From contig NZ_QJPK01000003.1 of NCBI RefSeq assembly GCF_003259195.1, forward strand, positions 108,509 through 172,508: DNA of 64,000 nt, written 5' to 3'. This document shows, piece after piece, positions 1-7,820 of this stretch (position 1 is its first letter; each line of letters starts with the position of its first letter). Both the position numbers and the translations under genes were made by a program. The DNA is from Paracoccus sediminilitoris (GTDB lineage Bacteria > Pseudomonadota > Alphaproteobacteria > Rhodobacterales > Rhodobacteraceae). The notes under the pieces are model-generated. The model had not been told where the DNA came from, did not search any database, and was given only the letters and a program-made list of their open reading frames with translations.

Positions 1-1198
1 GCTTCGCGACCTGTTCGAGCCTACCCCGTTGCAGCGCAACGACCACCTGTCCGCCAAATACGGCGCCGACATCTGGCTGAAGCGCGAGGATCTGACCCCG
101 GTGCGCAGCTACAAGCTGCGCGGCGCCTTCAATGCCATGCGAAAGCTGATCGGCGACGGCCCCGGTCATTTCGTCTGCGCCAGCGCGGGTAATCACGCGC
201 AGGGCGTGGCCTTTGCCTGCCGTCATTTCGGCGTGCGCGGCACGATCTTCATGCCCGTGACCACCCCCCAGCAAAAGATCGACAAGACCAAGATCTTCGG
301 CGGCGAGGCGATCCGCATCGTGCTGACGGGCGATTATTTCGACCAGACGCTGGCCGCAGCCCAGGCCTTCTGCGCCGCTGAGGGCGCGCAGTTCCTGTCG
401 CCCTTCGACGCCCCGGACGTGATCGAAGGCCAGGCGACGGTCGGCCTTGAAATGCTGGCGCAACTGGGCCGCGCACCCGATCTGGTGGTCCTGCCGGTGG
501 GTGGTGGCGGCCTGTCGGCGGGTGTCACCAGCTATTTCCAGACCGAGGCCCCCACGACGCAATTTGCCTTTGCCGAACCGCTTGGCGGGGCCAGCCTTCA
601 GGCCGCGCTGCGTCAGGGCGCGCCGGTAGCCCTGCCTGCCGTGGACAGCTTCGTCGACGGCGCGGCCGTGGCCCGCATCGGCGCCCTGCCCTTCGAAGCC
701 CTGTCGCGCTTTTCCCCCAACGACGTCTATCTGGCCCCCGAAGACCGCATCTGCCGCACCATGCTGGAGATGCTGAACACCGAGGGCGTGGTTCTGGAAC
801 CTGCGGGCGCGCTGGCCTTGGATGTTCTGGACGATCTGGGCGATCTGACCGGCAAGACCGTCGTCTGTGTCTGTTCGGGCGGCAATTTCGACTTCGAACG
901 CCTGCCCGAGGTCAAGGAACGTGCCCAGCGCTATCAGGGCGTCAAGAAATACTTCATTCTGCGGATGCCACAGCGCCCCGGCGCCCTGCGCGACTTTCTG
1001 GAAATGCTGGGCCCCGACGACGATATCGCGCGGTTCGAATATCTCAAGAAATCGGCCCGCAACTTCGGTTCGGTGTTGATCGGGATCGAGACCACCCAGC
1101 CTGCCAACCTGTCATCGCTGATGCAGCGCCTGGAACAGGGCGGCTTTGCCTATCGCGACATCACCAACGACCAGATCCTGTCGGAATTCTTGGTCTGA
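1..1198 (+). CDS. ilvA: Threonine ammonia-lyase (threonine dehydratase), 5' end outside window
   Basis: PLP enzyme that deaminates threonine to 2-oxobutanoate, the first step of isoleucine synthesis. The reading frame is already open at base 2 (LRDLFEPTPLQRN), so the true start lies upstream of the window; a TTG at 29 is not the start. The Schiff-base lysine sits in the motif VRSYKLRGAF (codon 113-115), and the glycine-rich phosphate loop VGGGGLSAG follows. After about residue 310 there is a short ACT-like regulatory domain beginning near KYFILRMPQRPGALRDF, as in the one-ACT, short form of IlvA (about 415 residues). It is followed by a hairpin at 1207-1238. Family assignment is secure; only the N-terminus is missing. 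Confidence 0.95.
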   Translation, partial: LRDLFEPTPLQRNDHLSAKYGADIWLKREDLTPVRSYKLRGAFNAMRKLIGDGPGHFVCASAGNHAQGVAFACRHFGVRGTIFMPVTTPQQKIDKTKIFGGEAIRIVLTGDYFDQTLAAAQAFCAAEGAQFLSPFDAPDVIEGQATVGLEMLAQLGRAPDLVVLPVGGGGLSAGVTSYFQTEAPTTQFAFAEPLGGASLQAALRQGAPVALPAVDSFVDGAAVARIGALPFEALSRFSPNDVYLAPEDRICRTMLEMLNTEGVVLEPAGALALDVLDDLGDLTGKTVVCVCSGGNFDFERLPEVKERAQRYQGVKKYFILRMPQRPGALRDFLEMLGPDDDIARFEYLKKSARNFGSVLIGIETTQPANLSSLMQRLEQGGFAYRDITNDQILSEFLV

Positions 1199-1206
1199 AC
1201 CGACTG

Positions 1207-1238
1207 TTCCCGCGATGCCTGAACGGGCATCGCGGGAA
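1207..1238 (+). terminator. Hairpin after ilvA
   Basis: A 13-bp perfect stem (1207-1219 with 1226-1238) and a 6-base loop lie 8 bases after the ilvA stop. The 3' side runs into AAAAAC and not a T-tract, so it is a weak or Rho-assisted terminator at best. No comparable structure occurs elsewhere in the 129-base gap before the next gene. Confidence 0.5.
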
Positions 1239-1293
1239 AAACTTTCCAGCCCCGACCAACAAATCTTTAGCGTGGAAAGCAATGGCAATTTAC

Positions 1294-1312
1294 CTGCTGT
1301 TTACGACAGCAG
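1294..1312. repeat. Inverted repeat in front of the SpoIIE phosphatase gene
   Basis: CTGCTGT and ACAGCAG form a perfect 7-bp inverted repeat around TTACG, ending 15 bases before the ATG at 1328. It lies immediately upstream of a possible -10 box (TAGATA, 1316-1321), where an operator would be expected. It could equally be an mRNA-independent DNA site for a dimeric regulator; no family-specific match is recognised. Confidence 0.35.
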
Positions 1313-1327
1313 CGCTAGATATGGCGC

Positions 1328-2620
1328 ATGAAAGCCGCGAATCTTCCCCTTTCCACCCTTGATGCCGCCCAGCCCACCATCCATCGGCTGGCGCTGCTGG
1401 TGGATCACGACCTCGACCATCGCCTGCGCGTGGCTACGGTGCTGGAGGGGCGCGGATATAGCGTCATTCAGACCGATACAGGCGAAAACGCGCTGCGGCT
1501 TTGCGCGGACCTGACGCCAGACCTGATCCTGTCGGATTGGGAACTGCCCGGCATGTCGGGGCTGGAATTCTGCCAGGCATTCCGCAAGTTGGAACGATCC
1601 TCTTACGGTTATTTCGTGCTGCTGACCACAACGGGCGACCTGCAGGCGCTGGATACCGGCCTGCAGGCGGGGGTGGACGACTTTCTCTCGATGCCGGTCG
1701 TGGCGCAGGAATTGCTGGCCCGGATCGCGGCCGCCGAACGCATCCTGCGCGTCGAAAACGAGCTGCGCGCCAGCAACACCCAGCTTCAGCAGGCCTTGGA
1801 TCAGTTGAATGCGACCCAAGCCGCGATCGAACGCGACCTGCGCGAGGCACGCAAGTTGCAGCAAGGATTGGTGCGCGAACGGTCGGGCAGCTTCGGAAGG
1901 GCCGAGATCAGCCTGCTGCTGCGCCCTGCCGGTCATATCGGCGGCGATTTGGTGGGCTTTTTCCCCATCAATGACGACAGCATCGGCATCTATGCGCTGG
2001 ACGTGTCGGGGCACGGGGTCACGGCGGCCCTGTTGACCGCGCAGCTGTCGGTTCACCTGTCGGGATCGGCCGATCAGAATGTCGCGCTGCGCGGCGCGCA
2101 GACCGGGGGCGACGCTGTCGGCCCGACCGCCCTGGCGCGCTTCTTCAACAACATGATGCTGGAGGAGATGAACACCGACAGCTATTTCACCATGATCTTC
2201 GCCGAACTGAACCACAGCACCGGCGACCTGACCATGGTACAGGCGGGCCACCCTCACCCGGTGCTGCAACGCGCCGATGGAAGCATCACCCATCTGGGCC
2301 AGGGGGGCATGCCGATCGGTGTCTTCGACAACCCCGTCTTCGACGAGATCCGGGTCCAGCTGGCCCCCGGTGACCGGCTGCTGATTGCCTCGGACGGGCT
2401 GACCGAGGCCACGACACCCAATGGTCAGCAGCTGGGAAACGAGGGGCTGGAGGCGATCCTGCGCACCAATGCCTTCCTCAAGGGGCATCCCTTCCTGGAA
2501 TCCATGGCCTGGTCGGTGTCGGAATATTGCCGCGGGGAACGCCAGGACGACATCTCTGCCGTCCTTCTGGAAATCCGCGAGGATGCTCAGCTGGTCCGCC
2601 TGCCCCGCAAGTCGCGCTAG
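1328..2620 (+). CDS. Response-regulator receiver / SpoIIE (PP2C-type) serine phosphatase
   Basis: Two-domain cytoplasmic signalling protein of 430 residues, of the RsbU/HsbR type that dephosphorylates an anti-sigma-factor antagonist. Residues about 20-135 are a CheY-like receiver with the acidic pair D26/D28 and the phospho-acceptor D70 in LILSDWELPG. A helical linker (about 135-185) leads to a SpoIIE phosphatase domain (about 185-425) with GGDLVG, LDVSGHGV and LIASDGLTE carrying metal-binding aspartates. Oddity: the receiver's near-invariant lysine in the KP motif is methionine (SMPV, M122). No ribosome-binding site precedes the ATG, but TAGATA ends six bases upstream, so the mRNA may be leaderless. 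No STAS or anti-sigma gene is adjacent, so its partner is unknown. The 3' end overlaps the convergent Nudix gene by four bases. Confidence 0.88.
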   Translation: MKAANLPLSTLDAAQPTIHRLALLVDHDLDHRLRVATVLEGRGYSVIQTDTGENALRLCADLTPDLILSDWELPGMSGLEFCQAFRKLERSSYGYFVLLTTTGDLQALDTGLQAGVDDFLSMPVVAQELLARIAAAERILRVENELRASNTQLQQALDQLNATQAAIERDLREARKLQQGLVRERSGSFGRAEISLLLRPAGHIGGDLVGFFPINDDSIGIYALDVSGHGVTAALLTAQLSVHLSGSADQNVALRGAQTGGDAVGPTALARFFNNMMLEEMNTDSYFTMIFAELNHSTGDLTMVQAGHPHPVLQRADGSITHLGQGGMPIGVFDNPVFDEIRVQLAPGDRLLIASDGLTEATTPNGQQLGNEGLEAILRTNAFLKGHPFLESMAWSVSEYCRGERQDDISAVLLEIREDAQLVRLPRKSR

Positions 2621-3069
2621 GCCCGCCCGCCCAGGTCCAGCCATCTGCGCACCGCATAGCGCGATCCGGGATCGGCCAGCAGGTCCAGCGCGCGGGCGGG
2701 CGTCACCCAATGCGCGCTGTGCCCCGGTTCGGTGGGGTCGCCCCGCTGCAGGGTCGGGCGTGCCTGCCAGATCATGCACAGCTTTTCCGCGTGAAAGTTA
2801 TAATCCGGCATCCAGCAGAAGCGGCGGTAATCGCACAGGTGGCGGGGCGTCGCGATACCCCAGCCGGTTTCCTCGAAGACCTCGCGGTGCAGGGCCGCGA
2901 TGGCCGATTCGCCCTCGTCCACGCCCCCGCCCGGCAGCTGGTATTCCGGCACCGGCGCCCGCTGGAAGGTCAGCAGCATCAGCCCGTCGCGCACCAGAAC
3001 GCCATAGGCGCCCTGGCGGCGGCGATAGCGTGTGCCGGGGATGGGCGGCTTGCCGAAACGCGGAATCAT
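2617..3069 (-). CDS. Nudix hydrolase
   Basis: A 150-residue single-domain Nudix protein. The Nudix box is complete: G48, E54 and REVFEETGW at 62-70, so it should bind Mg2+ and hydrolyse a nucleoside-diphosphate-linked substrate, which cannot be named from sequence. A start at the ATG ending at 3069 is supported by the preceding AGGTGAT ribosome-binding site. The gene stands alone, convergent with the SpoIIE phosphatase (4-base overlap) and divergent from hslO across about 140 bases. It is distinct from the CoA-pyrophosphatase-like Nudix gene at 4232 and the MutT gene at 23546. Confidence 0.85.
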   Translation of the reverse strand: MIPRFGKPPIPGTRYRRRQGAYGVLVRDGLMLLTFQRAPVPEYQLPGGGVDEGESAIAALHREVFEETGWGIATPRHLCDYRRFCWMPDYNFHAEKLCMIWQARPTLQRGDPTEPGHSAHWVTPARALDLLADPGSRYAVRRWLDLGGRA

Positions 3070-3131
3070 CGATCACCTGTCTGTTGCGTCCTGCTGATAT
3101 CGTGCCCCGGATGCGGGCGAAACCCGCCCCC

Positions 3132-3159
3132 TTGGGATCGGCGCAAAAACCCCTATATT
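3132..3159 (+). promoter_or_regulatory. Predicted sigma70-type promoter of hslO
   Basis: TTGGGA at 3132-3137 and TATATT at 3154-3159 are separated by 16 bases. Transcription would begin near 3166, giving a leader of about 45 bases for hslO and probably for the coupled genes down to the rRNA methyltransferase. No heat-shock (RpoH) consensus was evident, but RpoH boxes in this group are variable. Confidence 0.5.
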
Positions 3160-3212
3160 GGGCGCAACCGGGCCCGCCATGGGCGGTGCCGCTGCCACTT
3201 CAAGGATCAATG

Positions 3213-4235
3213 ATGAACGACATCAACCAGATAGCCTGGGACGACACGATTTTGCCATTCCAGTTGGACCGCTCGGACATCCGGGGGCGCGTCGCGCGTC
3301 TTGACGGGGTGCTGGACCACATCCTGACGCGCCACGACTATCCGCCCGTGGTCAGCGCCCTGGTGGCCGAGGTCGCCCTGCTGGCCGCGCTGATCGGCCC
3401 GACCGTCAAGCTGCGCTGGAAGCTGAGCCTGCAGGTCCGCGGCAACGGCGCCGTCCGCACCATCGCCGCCGATTACTTTGCCCCCGAAGCCGACGGCCAG
3501 CCGGCCCGCATCCGGGCCTGGGCCAGCTTCGACGCCGACCGCCTGGACAATCGCCCCGCCTTCGACCAGATCGGCGAGGGGTATTTCGCCATCCTGATCG
3601 ACCAGGGTTCGGGCAGCACCCCCTACCAGGGCATCACGCCCCTGGCGGGCGGATCGCTGTCGGCCTGCGCGCAGACCTATTTCGCCCAGTCCGAACAGCT
3701 GCCGACGCGGTTCCAGCTGGCATCGGGGCTGTCGCGGTCCAGCGGTCAGACGGCGGGCTGGCGGGCAGGCGGCGTGATGTTGCAGACCCTGCCTGCACAG
3801 CAGATGAACGTGGCCGATGGCGGCAGCGGCGAAGGCGGCCTGATCGAGGCGGCCGACATCCTCCAGGGTGCCGAATCGGAAAACTGGAACCGCGCCAACA
3901 TCCTACTGGACACGGTCGAGACGCTGGAACTGATCGGCCCAACCGTCGGCCCGACCGACCTGCTGCTGCGCTTGTTCCACGAGGAAACGCCCCGCGTGCA
4001 TGAACCCCACCCCGTCAAGTTCGGCTGTTCCTGCACCGCCGACCGTGTGCGCGATACCTTGGCGATCTATTCCGCCAAGGACATCACCCACATGACGACC
4101 GAGGAAGGGACCGTCACCGCCGATTGCCAGTTCTGCGGCGCGCATTACGTCTTTGACCCGCGCAGCCTTGGTTTCGAGGCCGAGATCGACGCCGAGGGCA
4201 ATCCCCTGCCGCCCAGGGACAAGGCTGCCGAGTGA
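3213..4235 (+). CDS. hslO: Redox-regulated molecular chaperone Hsp33
   Basis: Cytoplasmic holdase activated by oxidation and unfolding of its C-terminal zinc domain. The 340-residue product has the Hsp33 N-terminal domain and, at the C-terminus, the zinc-binding C-x-C ... C-x-x-C set at C272, C274, C305 and C308 (GCSC and DCQFCG). The open frame extends far upstream into the Nudix region, but homology starts at IAWDDTILPFQLD. Two adjacent ATGs (3210 and 3213) follow an AAGGA at 3202-3206; 3213 gives the better spacing. The stop overlaps the GTG of the next gene (GTGA), making hslO the head of a five-gene coupled run. Confidence 0.95.
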   Translation: MNDINQIAWDDTILPFQLDRSDIRGRVARLDGVLDHILTRHDYPPVVSALVAEVALLAALIGPTVKLRWKLSLQVRGNGAVRTIAADYFAPEADGQPARIRAWASFDADRLDNRPAFDQIGEGYFAILIDQGSGSTPYQGITPLAGGSLSACAQTYFAQSEQLPTRFQLASGLSRSSGQTAGWRAGGVMLQTLPAQQMNVADGGSGEGGLIEAADILQGAESENWNRANILLDTVETLELIGPTVGPTDLLLRLFHEETPRVHEPHPVKFGCSCTADRVRDTLAIYSAKDITHMTTEEGTVTADCQFCGAHYVFDPRSLGFEAEIDAEGNPLPPRDKAAE

Positions 4236-4825
4236 GCGGGGCCTGGTCGGAAACACGCTTGTCCCTGGCGCTGCAGAATGCGGCGGGGGCAAGTTCGGAT
4301 TTCGACCTGAATCCCAGAGTTGCCCTGCCCGATACGCCGTTGCGCCCCGCAGGCGTGCTGGCGGCCTTTCACGCCGATGACGGGCGACTGGTCCTGACCA
4401 AGCGCGCGTCCGGCCTGCGCCACCATCCGGGCCAGATCGCGCTGCCCGGTGGAAAGGTCGATCCGGGCGACGCGGACGTCGTGGCGGCCGCCCTTCGCGA
4501 GGCGCATGAAGAGGTCGGCCTTGCCCCAATGCAGGCCCGCGTGCTGGGCTGCCTGCCGCCCCACCGCACCGTCACCGGCTTTCGGATCACCCCCGTCATC
4601 GCCATCATCGACGGCCCCTTCACCCCCGTCGCCGAAGAGGGCGAGGTGCAGGAGGTCTTCACCCTGCCCTTTCGCCACATCGCGAACCCCGCCAGCTATC
4701 GCATCGAGAAGCGACGCTGGCGCGGCGGTTGGCGCAGCTTTCATGCCGCGCCGTTCGGCCCTTATTACCTGTGGGGTGCTACCGCCCGCATCCTCCTGAA
4801 CCTGGCGCAGGGCATGAGGCCGTGA
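4232..4825 (+). CDS. CoA pyrophosphatase-like Nudix hydrolase
   Basis: A 197-residue Nudix protein of the CoA diphosphatase group, which cleaves CoA to 4'-phosphopantetheine and 3',5'-ADP. The group signature upstream of the box is visible as LTKR-x3-LR-x-H-x-GQI-x2-PGG (residues 55-74), followed by the Nudix core REAHEEVGL at 89-97. The start is GTG within the GTGA that ends hslO. Its own TGA overlaps the ATG of cca. Its place directly after hslO suggests co-expression under oxidative stress, which is inference only. Confidence 0.88.
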   Translation: MSGAWSETRLSLALQNAAGASSDFDLNPRVALPDTPLRPAGVLAAFHADDGRLVLTKRASGLRHHPGQIALPGGKVDPGDADVVAAALREAHEEVGLAPMQARVLGCLPPHRTVTGFRITPVIAIIDGPFTPVAEEGEVQEVFTLPFRHIANPASYRIEKRRWRGGWRSFHAAPFGPYYLWGATARILLNLAQGMRP

Positions 4826-5979
4826 TGCGGATGCCGGCGCAGATCATGGAGGATGCCGCGCTGGTCCATGTGCTGGACACGCTGCATGCGCAGGGCGATC
4901 ACGCCTATCTGGTGGGCGGCGTCGTGCGCAACGCGCTATTGGGTCAGCCGGTCGACGATATCGACATCGCGACCGATGCCGTGCCCGAACGCGTCATCGC
5001 GCTGGCCGGTGCCGCGAACCTGCGGGCCGTTCCGACGGGCATCGACCACGGCACCGTCACGCTGGTCCATGAAGGGCGCGGCTTCGAGGTGACGACCTTT
5101 CGCCGCGACGTCGAGACGGACGGCCGCCATGCCGTCGTGTCCTTCACCGATGACATCGCCCAGGATGCCGCGCGCCGCGATTTCACCATGAACGCGCTTT
5201 ATGCCGACCGGACGGGCCAAGTGCTGGACCCGGTGGGCGGCCTGCCCGACCTGCAGGCCCGCCGCCTGCGCTTCGTCGGCGATCCGGCACAGCGCATCCG
5301 CGAGGATTACCTGCGCATCCTGCGCTTCTTTCGCTTCTTTGCACGCTATGGCCAAAAGGCCGATCCGGATGCCGTCGCCGCCTGCGCCGCGCAAAAGGAC
5401 GGCCTGTCCGGCATCGCCCGCGAACGCATCGGCGCCGAGATGCGCAAGCTGCTGGCGGCGGATGATCCGGCGCCCTCGGTCGCGCTGATGGCGCGGACGG
5501 GCGTTCTGGACCTGCTGCTGCCCGGCGCCGATCCGGTCGCACTGGACGCGCTTCTGGCGCAGGAAGGCAACGCGCCCCCGGCCTGGCCGCGCCGTCTGGC
5601 GGCCTTGCATCGCGATCCCGCCGCCGCGCTGCGCCTGTCCAAATCCGAAGCAAGGACCCAATCGGCCCTGCGGACGGCGCTGGATCAGGATTGGTCGCTG
5701 GACCAGGCCGCCTATCGGTTTGGCGCCGTGATCGGGCTGGACCATGCATTGCTGATGGCCGCGCGCGGACAGGACCTGCCCCCCGACTGGCGCGATCGGG
5801 TCGTTCAAGCGGCCCAAGCCCGCTTTCCCATCAAGGCCGCCGACCTGCCCGACCTGCAAGGCCCCGCCCTGGGCCAGGCCCTGAAGACCGCCGAAGCTGC
5901 CTGGATCGCCTCGGGTTTTGCGCTGCCCGCCCCTGCCCTGATCGACATGGCCAACCTGGCCGGAAAAGAGCCCGTATGA
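4825..5979 (+). CDS. cca: CCA tRNA nucleotidyltransferase
   Basis: A class II nucleotidyltransferase that builds or repairs the 3' CCA of tRNA. The 384-residue protein has GGVVR at 31-35, the catalytic DID at 45-47, and the motif RRDFTMNALY typical of the poly(A) polymerase/CCA head domain, then the RNA-binding helical region with ERI-x-AEM. I chose the ATG at 4825, which forms TGATG with the preceding stop; GTG 4822 and ATG 4831 are also possible. The C-terminus is the short alphaproteobacterial form without an HD domain. It overlaps the next gene by ATGA. Confidence 0.93.
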   Translation: MRMPAQIMEDAALVHVLDTLHAQGDHAYLVGGVVRNALLGQPVDDIDIATDAVPERVIALAGAANLRAVPTGIDHGTVTLVHEGRGFEVTTFRRDVETDGRHAVVSFTDDIAQDAARRDFTMNALYADRTGQVLDPVGGLPDLQARRLRFVGDPAQRIREDYLRILRFFRFFARYGQKADPDAVAACAAQKDGLSGIARERIGAEMRKLLAADDPAPSVALMARTGVLDLLLPGADPVALDALLAQEGNAPPAWPRRLAALHRDPAAALRLSKSEARTQSALRTALDQDWSLDQAAYRFGAVIGLDHALLMAARGQDLPPDWRDRVVQAAQARFPIKAADLPDLQGPALGQALKTAEAAWIASGFALPAPALIDMANLAGKEPV

Positions 5980-7820
5980 GCCTGCACGCCCGTTTCGGCC
6001 GCATGGTCGATGCCTTCCGCCCCGCCGATGGCGCGCCCCCGCGCAGTCTGATGGCCTTCTTCCGTTGGTGCCTGTCGGGCGCTTGGAAGGGGCTTGGTTT
6101 CGCGGCGCTGACATCGGCGATGGGGGGCGCGGCGGATGTGGTCTCGGCCATGCTTTTGGGCATGGTCGTCGATGCGGTCACGGGCAGCAGCCCCGGCACC
6201 TTCTGGGCCCAGAACTGGGGGCTGGTCGCGATCTTCGCAGGCTTTTTCCTGATCCTGCGACCGGCGATCTTCGGCCTGTCCACGGCCAGCTCCAACGTCA
6301 TCATCGGGCCGAACGTCCTGCCCCTGGTGCTGTCGCGCCTGCATCGCTGGACCATGGGCCACGCGATCGACTTCTTTGACAATGATTTTGCGGGCCGGCT
6401 GGCGCAGAAACAGATGCAGACCGCGCGCGCCGTCACAGATGTCGCCAGCGAAGTGGTGAACGTGGTGGCCTTTGCGCTGGCCTCGGTCATCGGGTCGGCG
6501 GCATTCCTGCTGGCAGTGGATGGCTGGGGGGCGGTGGCGCTGCTGGTCTGGCTGGCGGCCTATTTCGCGCTGATCCGCTTCTTCCTGCCGCGCATCCGGG
6601 CGAAATCTGGGGCGCGGGCCTCGGCGCGGGCCAATGTGACGGGGCAGGTCGTCGATACCATCACCAACATCAAGACCGTCAAGCTGTTCGCCCATGACCG
6701 CCATGAAGATCAGGTGGCCCTGGGCGCCATGGCCGGTTTCCGTGAACGCGCGCTGGATTTCGGCGTCGTCAGCACTTGGTTCCGCCTGTCGCTGATGATC
6801 GTGGCGGGGATCCTGCCGGTGATTTTGGTGGGCGGCACCATCATTCTGTGGCGCCAGGGCGCGGCCACGGTGGGCGATGTCGCGGCATCGGGTGCCATCG
6901 CCATGCGCCTGTCGCAGATGACCGGATGGGTCAGCATGTCGCTGATGGGCATGTGGGGCAATATCGGAGAGGTCGAGGACGGGATGCGCACCCTGTCGCC
7001 CCCCCACGGGCTGACCGATGCCCCCGACGCCATCACGCTGGACCGGGTGCAGGGCCAGATCCGGTTCGACCATGTCAGCTTTGCCTATGGCCGGGACGAG
7101 GGCGGAATCGAGGATCTGGACCTGACCATCGCCGCCGGCGAAAAGGTCGGCATCGTCGGTGCGTCAGGGGCGGGCAAGTCGACCCTGGTGGCGCTGCTGC
7201 TGCGGCTCTACGACGTCGAACGTGGGGCGGTGCTGCTGGACGGGCACGACCTGCGCCATGTCACCCAGGAAAGCCTGCGCCGCCAGATCGCGATGGTCAC
7301 GCAGGAAACGGCGATGTTCAACCGGTCGGCGCGCGACAACATTCTCTATGGTCGGCCCGACGCCACGCAGGACCAGATCGTCACGGCGGCGAAGGCGGCC
7401 GAGGCGCATGATTTCATCCTGACCCTGCACGACCATGCCGGACGCACAGGTTACGACGCGCATCTGGGCGAACGCGGCGTCAAGCTGTCGGGCGGCCAGC
7501 GTCAGCGGATCGCCTTGGCGCGCGCCTTCCTGAAGGATGCCCCCATCCTGGTCCTGGACGAGGCGACCAGCGCCTTGGATAGCGAGATCGAGGCCCAGGT
7601 CCAGGACGCTCTTGGCCGCGCCATGCAGGGCAAGACGGTGCTGGCCATCGCCCACCGCCTATCGACCATCGTGGAACTTGACCGCATTCTTGTGATCGAG
7701 GATGGACGCATCGTCGAACAGGGCACGCATGACGCGCTGCTGGCCCGGAACGGCACCTATGCAAGATACTGGATGCGCCAGTCGGGCGGCTTCCTGGGGA
7801 CAGACGAGGCTGCCGAATGA
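5976..7820 (+). CDS. ABC transporter, fused membrane and ATPase domains (exporter type)
   Basis: A 614-residue half-transporter of the type I exporter (ABCB/MsbA-like) family. Residues about 30-340 form the six-helix transmembrane domain, and the remainder is the nucleotide-binding domain with Walker A GASGAGKST near 395, signature LSGGQ at 504-508, Walker B ILVLDEAT and the H-loop in AIAHRLST. It would act as a homodimer in the inner membrane. The substrate cannot be inferred. The ATG lies in the ATGA shared with cca, and its stop overlaps the next start in the same way. The open frame extends upstream inside cca in another frame, which is not coding. Confidence 0.9.
   Translation: MSLHARFGRMVDAFRPADGAPPRSLMAFFRWCLSGAWKGLGFAALTSAMGGAADVVSAMLLGMVVDAVTGSSPGTFWAQNWGLVAIFAGFFLILRPAIFGLSTASSNVIIGPNVLPLVLSRLHRWTMGHAIDFFDNDFAGRLAQKQMQTARAVTDVASEVVNVVAFALASVIGSAAFLLAVDGWGAVALLVWLAAYFALIRFFLPRIRAKSGARASARANVTGQVVDTITNIKTVKLFAHDRHEDQVALGAMAGFRERALDFGVVSTWFRLSLMIVAGILPVILVGGTIILWRQGAATVGDVAASGAIAMRLSQMTGWVSMSLMGMWGNIGEVEDGMRTLSPPHGLTDAPDAITLDRVQGQIRFDHVSFAYGRDEGGIEDLDLTIAAGEKVGIVGASGAGKSTLVALLLRLYDVERGAVLLDGHDLRHVTQESLRRQIAMVTQETAMFNRSARDNILYGRPDATQDQIVTAAKAAEAHDFILTLHDHAGRTGYDAHLGERGVKLSGGQRQRIALARAFLKDAPILVLDEATSALDSEIEAQVQDALGRAMQGKTVLAIAHRLSTIVELDRILVIEDGRIVEQGTHDALLARNGTYARYWMRQSGGFLGTDEAAE

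Noticed and set aside
2421..3212. Upstream extension of the hslO frame
   Set aside because: Overlaps the end of the SpoIIE gene and a Nudix gene; homology begins only after 3213.
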